Shown here in pieces: positions 27,953-36,727 of a stretch of DNA of 64,000 bases (its first letter is position 1; every line of letters starts with the position of its first letter). Under the pieces are notes generated by a model. The model did not search any database and was not told the DNA's origin. It saw nothing but the letters and a program-made list of their open reading frames with translations. Origin of the DNA: Paraglaciecola sp. L1A13 (GTDB lineage: Bacteria; Pseudomonadota; Gammaproteobacteria; Enterobacterales; Alteromonadaceae). The stretch is taken from positions 3,968,001-4,032,000 of the forward strand of contig NZ_CP047024.1 of NCBI RefSeq assembly GCF_009796745.1, written 5' to 3'. Position numbers and translations under genes: made by a program.

Positions 27953-29536
27953 ATGATCGAGCTCAACTCAACACTTCTATTAGAAGTAGCACTAGATTTA
28001 GCTAACAGTATTACCAGTGAAGATCGATTCGATAGATTGCTTTCTTCTATTCGAAAAGCCATTAATTGTGATGCGGTCGTCTTACTTGCTTATCAAACGG
28101 ATCAGCTGAAACCCTTAGCAATTCAAGGTTTGGCACCCGACACTTTAGGACGCCGCTTTAAGCTGAGTGATCATCCTCGTCTGAGCCTTATCTGCACTGC
28201 AGAGCAACCTGTGCGCTTCCCTTCAGACTCAACACTCGCCGATCCTTACGATGGTTTATTGTTGGCTCAAGACGGAGATCTACCTGTGCATTCATGCATG
28301 GGATTGCCGTTATACAGTGACGAACAACTGATGGGCGTGCTAACACTTGATAGCCTGCAGCCCAATGCATTTAGCAATATACCCGAGCGTACGTTGCAGC
28401 TAATATCGGCCTTATCTGCTGCCACGCTTAAAACGGCGATTCAGCTTAAAGTACTAGAACAACGTGCCCAACAAGCCCAAGATTTAGTGCAAGAACTGAC
28501 CCATGAAGCGTTAACCCGAGACGGTGGTGAGTTGATTGGTAAAAGCCCAAGCATGTTGGCGCTTAAAAGTGATATTCAGTTGGTTGCAGGTTCTGATTAC
28601 ACTGTTTTGGTCATGGGGAAAACAGGAGTTGGCAAAGAGTTAGTTGCACGAACCGTACATCAATTATCCAATCGCCGAGAGCAGCCCTTGGTGTATCTTA
28701 ATTGTGCATCAATCCCAGAAACGTTGGCAGAAAGTGAGTTATTTGGGCATACCAAAGGGGCTTTTAGTGGCGCAGAAAAAGAACGTCCAGGTAAATTTAA
28801 GTTAGCCGACTGCGGCACCATTTTTCTAGACGAAGTAGGTGAATTGCCGTTAAGCGTACAAAGCAAACTACTGCGGGTGCTGCAAAGTGGCGAGATTCAG
28901 CCCGTGGGTAAAGACAGAGTCAACATAGTCAATGTGCGTATTGTCGCTGCCACCAATAGAGATCTAGCAGAGGAAGTCAAACTAGGGCGTTTTCGCGCCG
29001 ACCTTTATCACCGTCTATCTGTGTATCCGATTAGGGTTCCTGAACTTAAAGATCGTGAAGATGATGTTCTACTACTTGCCGGCTACTTCTTAGAAGTCAC
29101 AGCTCGGAAACTCGGAATACGTCAACTAAAAATGCGGCCTGAAGTACAAGAGGCCCTGCTTGAGTATTCCTGGCCGGGTAATGTACGCGAGCTTGAACAT
29201 GTTATTAGCCGTGCTTCTTTAAAAGCATCACGTAACACAGAGCAGCAAGATATTATCTCTATCACCCCTGAAGATTTAGATTTCGAACGTACGGTATCAA
29301 CTGATGCAGAGCATGATAATTCACTTAATACAGACAATAATAATATCGTTTCATTAGTCCAGCAAGGGCTCAAATCGATGACTGAAGCCTTTCAAAAAAA
29401 GCACATCACTGATGCTCTGAATAATAATAACGGGAACTGGACGCAGGCAGCAAAGCAATTAGACATGGACCGAGCTAACCTGGCGCGCTTGGCTAAACGT
29501 TTGGGCATCATTGTTGAAAAAAATATTAAGCAGTAA
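27953..29536 (+). CDS. norR: NO-responsive sigma-54 activator NorR
   Basis: A 527-residue activator with an N-terminal GAF domain (to about residue 170), an AAA+ domain and a C-terminal Fis-type helix-turn-helix. The GAF domain keeps the region around the NO-sensing iron in E. coli NorR (RRF, DPYDG, PVHSC). The AAA+ domain has Walker A GKTGVGKE and the sigma-54 contact loop written GAFSGA instead of the usual GAFTGA, at about 269-274. NO binding to the non-haem iron relieves inhibition and activates sigma-54 transcription of the divergent operon. I start at ATG 27953 because it aligns with the E. coli N-terminus; a GTG at 27905 would add 16 residues and overlap the inverted repeat. Confidence 0.95.
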   Translation: MIELNSTLLLEVALDLANSITSEDRFDRLLSSIRKAINCDAVVLLAYQTDQLKPLAIQGLAPDTLGRRFKLSDHPRLSLICTAEQPVRFPSDSTLADPYDGLLLAQDGDLPVHSCMGLPLYSDEQLMGVLTLDSLQPNAFSNIPERTLQLISALSAATLKTAIQLKVLEQRAQQAQDLVQELTHEALTRDGGELIGKSPSMLALKSDIQLVAGSDYTVLVMGKTGVGKELVARTVHQLSNRREQPLVYLNCASIPETLAESELFGHTKGAFSGAEKERPGKFKLADCGTIFLDEVGELPLSVQSKLLRVLQSGEIQPVGKDRVNIVNVRIVAATNRDLAEEVKLGRFRADLYHRLSVYPIRVPELKDREDDVLLLAGYFLEVTARKLGIRQLKMRPEVQEALLEYSWPGNVRELEHVISRASLKASRNTEQQDIISITPEDLDFERTVSTDAEHDNSLNTDNNNIVSLVQQGLKSMTEAFQKKHITDALNNNNGNWTQAAKQLDMDRANLARLAKRLGIIVEKNIKQ

Positions 29537-29669
29537 CCACTCTGAGTCCGCTAGAGGTTTATCTGATAAAGACAGAAGCATACCACTAGCGATGGTGTTT
29601 ATAATCAATACAACATATGCATAATCGTATATTTTGATTAATTTTAAGCCCCACAATCAAACTACGCTC

Positions 29670-30641
29670 TTATCGAAGACGTTGATAATTAGTAGGGATC
29701 CATTCAAATCCCGTTTCCACTTTACGCACATGGCCCAAACCAGGAAACTGCAAATGTGCGCCAGCCATCAACGCTTTGCTATTCGCTACTTGTTGAAATA
29801 TTCGAGATCGCTGCTTTTGAGCTTCTTCAGGGTTAGAATCAAAATCGATGGTAATGTCAGGATGAGGAAATTGCACGGCTGGAGCATGAATAAGATCACC
29901 AATGATCCACATTTCCTGCCCGTTGCTTTGCACATGATACGACGTATGCCCAGGCGTATGACCATAGGTCGCGTCCGTACTTATACCGGGCACTATCTGT
30001 TGACTACCATCAAAGCCGTCTACTTTGTTGTCCAGAACATAAGGGTTAAGTGATGCCATGGCCCCTTGAAAAAAACCTTTTTGAGCATCTGGCGCTTTGT
30101 TCATTTCTATCTCACTTAACCAAAAGTCAAGATCGCGCTTATCGGCATGAATAGTTGCATTGGGGAACACACGCTTGCCATCTCGCGCCAAACCACCAAC
30201 ATGGTCTGCATGTAGGTGTGTTATTAGAATATGGTCCACGTCACTTGATTCATAACCAGCGGCCTGTAAGCTGGTTATTAACTTACCCAATGTTGGGCCA
30301 TACAACTTACCAGCACCAGTATCCACCAACACTAACTCATCGCCCGTATTAACCAGATAGCCATTGACTGAGGTTTCAGTAGGGCTACTTAAAAATACCT
30401 GAGTCAGTTGAGCTTGCGTTTTATTACTTTCTTGATGCAATAACTTGTCCATTGGCAGATCAACGGTGCCGTCACTTAAGGCGGTAATTTCAAATTGCCC
30501 TAATAGCGTACGATAAAAGCCAGCGGAAGAGGCGCGCTCAGGCTCTTCATTCGATAAAACTTGAAATGATAAAGTAAGACCCACTACAAAACCCTGAATT
30601 AAGAGCAAACGACGCGTTATGTTCGTTGTTTTCATGCACAA
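29670..30641 (-). CDS. Exported MBL-fold metallo-hydrolase
   Basis: The 323-residue protein has a short signal-like N-terminus and the metallo-beta-lactamase signature HLHADH starting at His142, then TPGHTSYH and GDLIHAP, giving the usual dinuclear zinc site. The layout fits the quorum-quenching lactonase/methyl parathion hydrolase-like group. Acyl-homoserine-lactone or organic ester hydrolysis is possible; the substrate is not known. The start could be the internal Met at residue 3 (MKTTNI), which gives a better signal. It converges with norR. Upstream there is a short palindromic segment around ACGATCGT near 30661. Confidence 0.85.
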   Translation of the reverse strand: MCMKTTNITRRLLLIQGFVVGLTLSFQVLSNEEPERASSAGFYRTLLGQFEITALSDGTVDLPMDKLLHQESNKTQAQLTQVFLSSPTETSVNGYLVNTGDELVLVDTGAGKLYGPTLGKLITSLQAAGYESSDVDHILITHLHADHVGGLARDGKRVFPNATIHADKRDLDFWLSEIEMNKAPDAQKGFFQGAMASLNPYVLDNKVDGFDGSQQIVPGISTDATYGHTPGHTSYHVQSNGQEMWIIGDLIHAPAVQFPHPDITIDFDSNPEEAQKQRSRIFQQVANSKALMAGAHLQFPGLGHVRKVETGFEWIPTNYQRLR

Positions 30642-30953
30642 TATTCCTAATGACGATACGATCGTTCGTTACATTATCAGTTTTCCATAACGCCTAAAAG
30701 AGAGTTATTTAGTGGTTCAATAAGCTGAGCCACAGAATAATCACCTTAACAAATCACAAAAAAGCAGTTAAAAACGCCACCAGAAAACGAATCCAGCAGT
30801 GAAAAAAACCAAAAAATAAACCAGTGATGCACTAATCTTATAATAGGTCTACAAAAACAGCTGTATTAATATACTATTCCTGAACACTATCATTAAAAGT
30901 TATCGGTAAAATATTTTCCATATGTTTTAGTGATATAACTGAGGTTCAGGACC
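30642..30953. other. Divergent intergenic region
   Basis: About 310 bp between the leftward hydrolase gene and the rightward chemoreceptor gene. It must contain both promoters. A short 8-bp palindrome ACGATCGT near 30661 could be a repressor operator for the hydrolase gene, but nothing else confirms it. No gene is seen. Confidence 0.35.
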
Positions 30954-32255
30954 ATGTTTTTTTCTCGTGCAAAATCAAAACTAGAAACACCGATATCCGA
31001 CAGTTTTGAGTCATCATTTATTCGCTCACTTGAGCGCCATTGCGCTACTATTTCTTTTTCACCCGAAGGCATAATATTAGACGCAAACCCTTTATTTTTA
31101 AGCACGGTAGGATACAGCCTATCCGAGATAAAAGATCAGCACCATCGGATTTTTTGCACTAAAGAAGAGTCGGAATCTAGACCGTATCAGTCATTTTGGA
31201 CGCAGCTGGCACAAGGTGAAAGCACCAATGGAACCTTTTTGCGAAAAAGTAAAGATGGCGGTGACTTATGGCTCGAGGCGACTTATTTTCCTGTGGAGCA
31301 GAATGGTAAAATTGTTAGAATTATAAAAATTGCTAATGATATCACCGCTGAAAAACAACGCTTAGACAGCCAAACGGCCATTTTTGAATCCCTTGATCGT
31401 TCAAACGCACTGATTGAGTTTACACCGACTGGTGAGGTGATAAGCGCTAATTCTAATTTCTTACAAACCATGGGTTATAGCTCGGTCAATGATATAGCGG
31501 GCAAGCACCATCGTATGTTTTGCTCTGAGGATTTCTACCGTGAAAATCCTAACTTCTGGACTGAATTGGCTAACGGGGAATTTAAAGGTGGTCAATTTAA
31601 CCGACTGACAAAAACGGGCAATACTGTATGGCTTGAAGCCACGTATAACCCTGTACTTGATGAGCAAGGGCATGTGATAAAAGTCGTGAAAATCGCATCA
31701 AATGTGACACCTCGTATCGAGCAGCAACTTGCGACACAAGAGGCCGCAGAAATTGCTTACAGTACATCAATGCAAACGGCTAAAATATCCCAAGACGGCG
31801 CCGTTATTTTGCAACGTACCGTAGATACGTCAAGTGCAATCGTAAGTAGCACACTTACTTCTACCGATTTGATCGAACAGTTAAATAAACGCTCACAGGA
31901 AATTTCAAAAATTGTGACAACCATTAGCGCTATTGCTGATCAAACTAATTTACTTGCACTTAATGCCGCCATTGAAGCGGCTCGTGCGGGGGAGTACGGA
32001 CGTGGCTTTGCCGTGGTGGCAGATGAAGTTCGTACCCTTGCTGCTCGAACAGTCAGCTCGACCGCTGGAATCGAACAATTAGTCACCAGTAATAGTGCGC
32101 TCACGCAAAAAGCCAAAGACAGCATAGCCGATATTCACGAGCAATCACTGCAAAGCGCAAAACAAGTTGAAGAAGCTGCGACTATAATTGAAGAAGTGTT
32201 AACGGGGGCAATATACGTGAGTGAAACAGTTAACCAGCTACGTAACGAAAACTAA
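30954..32255 (+). CDS. Soluble PAS-PAS methyl-accepting chemotaxis protein
   Basis: This 433-residue protein has two tandem PAS domains (about 25-145 and 150-265). Each ends in a similar pattern ([10 protein letters not shown] / [10 protein letters not shown], then [13 protein letters not shown]), which indicates duplication. A short MCP signalling hairpin follows, with tip [20 protein letters not shown]. There are no transmembrane segments, so it is a cytoplasmic receptor, probably sensing redox or a small molecule like the Aer family. The signalling arms on each side of the tip are only about 70 residues, well below the usual length. That suggests a short-bundle class or a specific partner array. 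There is no HAMP domain. Confidence 0.85.
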   Translation: MFFSRAKSKLETPISDSFESSFIRSLERHCATISFSPEGIILDANPLFLSTVGYSLSEIKDQHHRIFCTKEESESRPYQSFWTQLAQGESTNGTFLRKSKDGGDLWLEATYFPVEQNGKIVRIIKIANDITAEKQRLDSQTAIFESLDRSNALIEFTPTGEVISANSNFLQTMGYSSVNDIAGKHHRMFCSEDFYRENPNFWTELANGEFKGGQFNRLTKTGNTVWLEATYNPVLDEQGHVIKVVKIASNVTPRIEQQLATQEAAEIAYSTSMQTAKISQDGAVILQRTVDTSSAIVSSTLTSTDLIEQLNKRSQEISKIVTTISAIADQTNLLALNAAIEAARAGEYGRGFAVVADEVRTLAARTVSSTAGIEQLVTSNSALTQKAKDSIADIHEQSLQSAKQVEEAATIIEEVLTGAIYVSETVNQLRNEN

Positions 32256-32306
32256 CATTATAGCTGGTCCCATAATTATGAAGTAACCAGCTATTAATGA
32301 CTTAAA

Positions 32307-32753
32307 TTAATACGATTTGTAGGGTAAGAACTTACCTGATAACTCAATACTAACCCTATCACCCGCGCTATTTTCTTCCCGTTTGATATCCATCGAGAAA
32401 TCAATAGCGCTCATAATTCCATCTCCAAACTCTTCATGGATCAAAGATTTAATTGTTGAACCGTATACGTTTATCATCTCATATAAACGGTACAGCAACG
32501 GGTCGCTTGGCACACTTTCAGTAAACGAGCCTTTGTAAGGCACCACTTGTAACCAAGCCTCAGCGTTCTCGTCTAAATCAAACAGCTTGGCAACAATGCT
32601 TGCTTGTTGGGCATTAAAGGTCATTTGCCCAAGACATCCAGCGGTTGTCCACTCCTTCGACTGTCCTACATCCAGAGCAACTTGTTGCCAAGTAATACCT
32701 TTTTGTACTTTTGCTACCAGAATGGCTTGCGTTACTTGTTCTCTGCTTTGCAT
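32307..32753 (-). CDS. cynS: Cyanate hydratase (cyanase)
   Basis: The 148-residue enzyme converts cyanate and bicarbonate to ammonia and CO2 through carbamate. The catalytic residues match the E. coli set with a constant shift: Arg89, Glu92 and Ser115 in the segment YRLYEMINVYGS ... GIMSAIDF. The N-terminal domain has the helical fold of the decameric enzyme. It lies 37 bp downstream of the kinase/phosphatase gene and in the same direction, so it is the last gene of the channel-kinase-cyanase operon. This suggests use of cyanate as a nitrogen source, or its detoxification. Length is typical. Confidence 0.94.
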   Translation of the reverse strand: MQSREQVTQAILVAKVQKGITWQQVALDVGQSKEWTTAGCLGQMTFNAQQASIVAKLFDLDENAEAWLQVVPYKGSFTESVPSDPLLYRLYEMINVYGSTIKSLIHEEFGDGIMSAIDFSMDIKREENSAGDRVSIELSGKFLPYKSY

Positions 32754-32790
32754 AAAGATCGACTCCTAATTAAAATGATAATGTAATTTT

Positions 32791-34542
32791 TTACGCTAAA
32801 AATAAGTAAATAAAATACAGATTGCTAATAAGCAGCACACTAGCAACGCCTTGCCAAAATGCTACGGGATTACGCTCCATAATGGGTGGTTTAGCTTTGC
32901 GGACGAAATCTACGTTAGGATTGCGCAAGTCATGTACGAACTCTGAAAGCTCTGAATAACGCTTAAAAGGGTCAACTCGAAGAGCCTTGTATAAGGTGGC
33001 ATCTAACCATGCGGGTAAAACGCTATTGTCATCTCTAACAGATTGATAAATTAATCTATTTTGCTGAGCACGGGTACGTGTTTTAGCCACATGGGTATGA
33101 TAGGGAAAGCGGCCGCTAAGCATGTGATATGCCAAAACAGCTAATGAAAATATATCTGAGCGAGGCGTGCCAACTTCGCCTAAAAAGTATTCCGGCGCCA
33201 TGTATAAGGCGGTACCGAGCAATTCATTGTTGCGACATCCCTGCCCCACTTCCTGCAAACCAGCCACCGTGGTCGAACCAAAATCGATGATTTTTACTGT
33301 GCCTTGTTTATCAAGCATAATGTTTTCAGGACGAATGTCTTGGTGCAACATATCGAGGCGATGAAAAGCCTGTAACCCTTTAGCAATTTGCTCGATGATT
33401 TGACGCACCGCTTCAAGTTCAGGTTTGGGGTTGTCGGTCATCCATTGGCGTAATGACTGGCCTTGCACATATTCAGCCACAGAATAAATGAACTGCTTAG
33501 CCCGTAAGCTAGGGGGTATATTGAGTACATGAGGATTATGTATTCGCCGCCCGATCCATTCTTCTAAACAGAACCGCTCTAAATATTCATCGTTATCAGA
33601 TAAATCTACTGAGGGCGTCTTCAAAACGCATTGTTGCGAAGTCGATAAATCCTCAGCCAAATACACATGGCTACGTGGAGATACATGTAACGAGCGAATA
33701 ATGCAATAACCGTCAAAATTTTCTCCCGCTTGCAACATAGGCGGCAAAGGCAAGGCGGTCAATTCGCTGGTAATAGGCTTGTGCTGTGATTCAATTAAAG
33801 CTTCTACTATAGCGACTTGTAATGTCAGGTTGTCATCACCGCCGTTATTCAGCGCCTGTTGCACCAACGCCTCAGCAAGTGTGTTCGCAGAATGTTCATC
33901 ATCAATAGCTAGCGTAGATGTGACGGTTTGAAGCATATCCCCAGGGGTTAAATATTCGTGTACACCGTCAGTACACAAAATAAACGTATCGCCTTGGCAG
34001 ACTGCTAAATGAGAATAATCGATATCAAGCTGGGGATGCATTCCTAGCGCGCGACTCAAGTAACTTTTACCTTGTGCGGCATACTGTCGATGGTCATTAG
34101 AAAGCTGCTCTAATACGCCGTGACGTAAAAGGTAAACTCGCGCATCGCCAACATGAAAAACATGCGCAGTATCACCTTTGATAACCAACGCACTAAAAGT
34201 GCACACATAACCTTTCTCAATGTCGTAGCGAAATTCACTTTGCTTGGTGTAACCATGCAACCACGCATTGATAGACTGCATCACTCGTCTTGCGGATGTT
34301 TCAACTGACCAGGCATCAGATGTGGCATAGTAATCTTGCAAGAAACTATTAACCGCAGCTTTACTCGCTACCTGACTTACGCTGCTACTGCCGATACCAT
34401 CTGCAATAGCCAGCACTTGCCCTTTTAAGCGACTTTGCGCGTCATTAGTACTATGCCAACCGCAATAATCCTGGTTTATAGATTTAAGGCCAGCAATACT
34501 ATGCTGGCCAACCGTTAACTTAGCGAGTTGCATGCTCAGCAA
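32791..34542 (-). CDS. Fused PP2C phosphatase / Ser-Thr protein kinase
   Basis: This 583-residue bifunctional protein has an N-terminal PP2C-type phosphatase (residues about 5-245) with metal-binding motifs IADGIGS, VGDARVY, CTDGVHEYL and GGDDNLTL. A eukaryotic-like kinase domain (about 265-530) follows with the catalytic HQDIRPENIM loop, DFG (IDFGST) and MAPEY in place of APE. A C-terminal membrane helix spans about 560-580. HQD replaces the usual HRD, and the Asp remains. The gene overlaps the end of the upstream channel gene by 23 bp, so their translation is likely coupled. It probably adjusts the channel or the cyanase operon by reversible phosphorylation; the target is inferred. Confidence 0.9.
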   Translation of the reverse strand: MLSMQLAKLTVGQHSIAGLKSINQDYCGWHSTNDAQSRLKGQVLAIADGIGSSSVSQVASKAAVNSFLQDYYATSDAWSVETSARRVMQSINAWLHGYTKQSEFRYDIEKGYVCTFSALVIKGDTAHVFHVGDARVYLLRHGVLEQLSNDHRQYAAQGKSYLSRALGMHPQLDIDYSHLAVCQGDTFILCTDGVHEYLTPGDMLQTVTSTLAIDDEHSANTLAEALVQQALNNGGDDNLTLQVAIVEALIESQHKPITSELTALPLPPMLQAGENFDGYCIIRSLHVSPRSHVYLAEDLSTSQQCVLKTPSVDLSDNDEYLERFCLEEWIGRRIHNPHVLNIPPSLRAKQFIYSVAEYVQGQSLRQWMTDNPKPELEAVRQIIEQIAKGLQAFHRLDMLHQDIRPENIMLDKQGTVKIIDFGSTTVAGLQEVGQGCRNNELLGTALYMAPEYFLGEVGTPRSDIFSLAVLAYHMLSGRFPYHTHVAKTRTRAQQNRLIYQSVRDDNSVLPAWLDATLYKALRVDPFKRYSELSEFVHDLRNPNVDFVRKAKPPIMERNPVAFWQGVASVLLISNLYFIYLFLA

Positions 34543-35386
34543 CTGAGCTTGAGGCTAAATCAGCCGTTTTTGTATAAGGTAAATTGCGTTTTGGTCCTGT
34601 ACGCACGTGCGTGGTATACAAGGTCAAGCCAGTAAAGGCTAAGCCGCCCACTAGGTTACCCAGTGCAGTAGGGATCTCGTTCCATACGAGGTAATCCATT
34701 ACTGAAAACTCACCACCTAATATTAGGCTGAATGGGAACAAAAACATATTAACGACTGAATGCTCGAAACCCATAAAGAAGAACAAGAATATCGGCATCC
34801 ACATGGCGATCACTTTACCGCTGACATTAGTTGAAATCATTGCGCCAACCACGCCAAGAGATACCATCCAGTTACACAACATGCCGCGAATAAAAATAGT
34901 AAACCAACCCGCAGTACCATATTCAGCATAACCCAAAGTACGTGCTTCTCCGATCGAGGCAACTTTCTTACCAATAGCGCCGGGGTCGGTGTTAAACCCA
35001 TAAGTAAAGATGAAGGCCATCATAATGGCGACTGTTAACGCGCCACCAAAATTGCCTATAAAGACTAAACCCCAGTTGCGCAATACTCCTTGAATAGTCA
35101 CACCGGGTCGCTTATCAATAAGCGCTAATGGCGTCAGGACGAAAACTCCAGTGAGCAGGTCAAATCCCATTAAATACAACATACAAAAGCCTACAGGGAA
35201 TAAAATAGCCCCCAGTAGGAACATACCCGTTTGCACCGCAATCGTAATAGCAAAAACCGCCGCCAACGCTAAAATTGCACCTGCCATATAGCCGCGTATC
35301 AATGTATCTCGCGTCGACATAAATACTTTCGATTCCCCTGCGTCTACCATTTTAGTGACAAACTCTGCCGGTAATAAATAAGCCAT
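34520..35386 (-). CDS. Formate/nitrite transporter family channel
   Basis: This 288-residue protein has six transmembrane helices and the formate-nitrite transporter (FNT) signature (GFDLLTGVFVLTPLALIDKR, then GNFGGAL). FNT pentamers conduct small monovalent anions such as formate, nitrite or hydrosulfide. The nearest known relatives are NirC-type nitrite channels. Being first in an operon ending with cyanase, it could bring in cyanate or nitrite. A terminator and a possible sigma-54 promoter lie in its leader. The N-terminal sequence is short and the C-terminus polar, where the overlapping kinase gene begins. Confidence 0.88.
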   Translation of the reverse strand: MAYLLPAEFVTKMVDAGESKVFMSTRDTLIRGYMAGAILALAAVFAITIAVQTGMFLLGAILFPVGFCMLYLMGFDLLTGVFVLTPLALIDKRPGVTIQGVLRNWGLVFIGNFGGALTVAIMMAFIFTYGFNTDPGAIGKKVASIGEARTLGYAEYGTAGWFTIFIRGMLCNWMVSLGVVGAMISTNVSGKVIAMWMPIFLFFFMGFEHSVVNMFLFPFSLILGGEFSVMDYLVWNEIPTALGNLVGGLAFTGLTLYTTHVRTGPKRNLPYTKTADLASSSVAEHATR

Positions 35387-35447
35387 AAGTAACCCCGTTT
35401 AAGTGAATGTGTTTAGCTAGTTTTGAATCTTGTTCGGTACTTCATTA

Positions 35448-35555
35448 ATTTTGTCCTTTCAAGCAAACCAAAAAAAAACGGCGCTAGTCTTTCCGCTATG
35501 AAGCAGAAAAAACTAGACGCCGTCGTCTGAATTAATTTGTTTGAGAGGACAAAAT
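35448..35555 (-). promoter_or_regulatory. Structured leader of the channel-kinase-cyanase operon
   Basis: ATTTTGTCCT (35448-35457) and AGGACAAAAT (35546-35555) form a perfect 10-bp long-range pair that encloses the terminator hairpin at 35479-35522. On the RNA, the distal arm can instead form a short hairpin (GGGGA-TTTTG-TCCTC), so two alternative foldings are possible. This is the pattern of an attenuated leader as in nitrate or nitrite assimilation operons; I did not find the paired hexaloops of the ANTAR motif. The leader is about 180 nt if transcription starts near 35567. Confidence 0.5.
35469..35522 (-). terminator. Leader terminator hairpin upstream of the FNT gene
   Basis: CGGCGCTAGT (35479-35488) pairs with ACTAG-A-CGCCG (35512-35522, one bulged A) and is followed on the minus strand by about 10 U (the A-run at 35469-35478). 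It lies 92 bp upstream of the FNT start codon, so transcription of the operon must read through it. It could alternatively end the tRNA-Gly transcript coming from 36.8 kb; both roles may be combined. Confidence 0.75.
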
Positions 35556-35577
35556 CCCCCGAATACACATTCTGTGT

Positions 35578-35594
35578 TACAAGTCTTATGCCAA
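35578..35594 (-). promoter_or_regulatory. Possible sigma-54 promoter of the FNT operon
   Basis: The minus strand reads TTGGCATAAGACTTGTA: a perfect -24 TGGCA and correct 10-nt spacing, but -12 is GT instead of GC. It would start transcription near 35567, before the leader terminator. The imperfect -12 lowers confidence. Confidence 0.4.
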
Positions 35595-35647
35595 CAGAAT
35601 AAAATCAATATTTTCAGTAGGTTAATTTATTTATGGAGTATGACGCT

Positions 35648-35715
35648 GGCACGAAATGGTGCAAAAGTGCTCTTTAAATGAATCAAATGCAACATTTTGG
35701 CGCACGATACGTGCA
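35648..35715. promoter_or_regulatory. Two NtrC-like dyads
   Basis: GGCACGAAATGGTGCA (35648-35663) has a perfect right half of the NtrC consensus and a left half shifted by one base. GCAC-GATAC-GTGC (35702-35714) is a second, shorter-spaced dyad. Both lie 60-130 bp upstream of the possible sigma-54 promoter. Spacings (N6, N5) differ from the usual N7, so NtrC binding is only plausible. Confidence 0.35.
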
Positions 35716-35777
35716 CGAATAGGCAGCGACGATTGAGGCTTAATAATAACCACTGAGAATAAGATTGGATATAGGTA

Positions 35778-35847
35778 ACCTATGTTGCGCCAACCGCGTT
35801 GCGCTAACCGAGTTACACCAACCGCGTTGCGCCAACCGAGTTGCGGG
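35778..35847. repeat. 14-bp tandem repeats at the end of the tRNA-Gly locus
   Basis: Four full 14-bp units lie in a row: AACCGCGTTGCGCT (35792-35805), AACCGAGTTACACC (35806-35819), AACCGCGTTGCGCC (35820-35833) and AACCGAGTTGCGGG (35834-35847), preceded by a partial unit. This is the same unit that is found inside the neighbouring tRNA remnants and, in a related form, upstream of alkC. Confidence 0.85.
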
Positions 35848-35916
35848 CGACGCTCGATCCCAACTGGTCGCTTACAAAAAACGTATGATGTTAAAACTAG
35901 ACTGAAAAGTCGAAAT

Positions 35917-36647
35917 TGGAGCGCGAAACGAGATTCATATCCGCTAACCGCGTTACGGCAAGTGCGTTGCGGCAACCGCGTTGTCGCGACTGGTCGCTTA
36001 CCCAAAAATGTATAGTATTGAAACTTGACTGAATAGTCGAAATTGGAGCGGGAAACGAGATTCATATCCGCTAACCGCGTTACGGCAAGTGCGTTGCGGC
36101 AACCGCGTTGTCGTGACCCCTTGGGGTCGCATACTAAGTAATTATATTCCATTACTTTCAACGTCTAAATTTGGAGCGGGAAACGAGATTCATAACCGCT
36201 AACCGCGTTACGGCAACCGCGTTGTCGCGACTGGTTGCTTACCCAAAAATGTATAGTATTGAAACTTGACTGAATAGTCGAAATTGGAGCGGGAAACGAG
36301 ATTCGTAACCGGCAACCGCGTTGTCGCGACTGGTCGCTTACCCAAAAATGTATAATATTGAAACTTGACTGAATAGTCGAAATTGGAGCGGGAAACGAGA
36401 TTCGAACTCGCGACCCCAACCTTGGCAAGGTTGTGCTCTACCACTGAGCTATTCCCGCATAATGATATGGTGTTTACTAACTTTGTCACTTTGTAAATTT
36501 GGAGCGGGAAACGAGATTCATATCCGCTAACCGCGTTACGGCAAGTGCGTTGCGGCAACCGCGTTGTCGTGACCCCTTGGGGTCGCATACTAAGTAATTA
36601 TATTCCATTACTTTCAACGTCTAAATTTGGAGCGGGAAACGAGATTC
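35917..36647 (-). repeat. Array of tRNA-Gly remnants carrying 14-bp repeats
   Basis: Six copies of the last 20 bp of tRNA-Gly (the acceptor 3' strand, CCA and part of the T-arm) lie at 35917-35936, 36044-36063, 36172-36191, 36285-36304, 36500-36519 and 36628-36647. In each, the middle of the gene is replaced by three, two or one copies of a 14-bp unit (TAACCGCGTTACGG, CAAGTGCGTTGCGG, CAACCGCGTTGTCG). The copy number steps in exact multiples of 14. A GTCGCGA or GTCACGA motif, corresponding to the tRNA T-arm, flanks the insert. Two spacer types, each repeated, separate the copies, so this looks like an old tandem tRNA-Gly array in which most genes were lost. The remnants cannot form a tRNA. Confidence 0.85.
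36384..36458 (-). tRNA. tRNA-Gly (GCC)
   Basis: The gene is 75 nt with a 7-bp acceptor stem (GCGGGAA ... TTTCCCGC), D-arm AGCTCAGTGGTAGAGC, anticodon loop CTTGCCAAG with anticodon GCC, T-arm with GTTCGAATC and encoded CCA. It reads GGC and GGU glycine codons. It is the second intact copy of the locus, about 270 bp downstream of the first, with remnants on both sides. Confidence 0.96.
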
Positions 36648-36727
36648 GTAACCGGCAACCGCGTTGTCGTGACCCCTCGGGGTCGCATACTAAGTAATTA
36701 TATTCCATTACTTTCAACGTCTAAATT

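Noticed and set aside
30655..30680. TetR-type operator before the hydrolase gene
   Set aside because: Only the inner 8 bp (ACGATCGT) are palindromic; flanking bases do not match, and no regulator gene is adjacent.
35448..35580. ANTAR (NasR/NasT) antitermination motif in the FNT leader
   Set aside because: The two hairpins with A1/G4 hexaloops are not visible; only the terminator and a long-range pair are clear.
35631..36588. Long overlapping reading frames on the minus strand in the tRNA-Gly region
   Set aside because: They run through intact tRNA genes, tRNA remnants and 14-bp repeats, giving repetitive peptides; no ribosome-binding site or family pattern is present.
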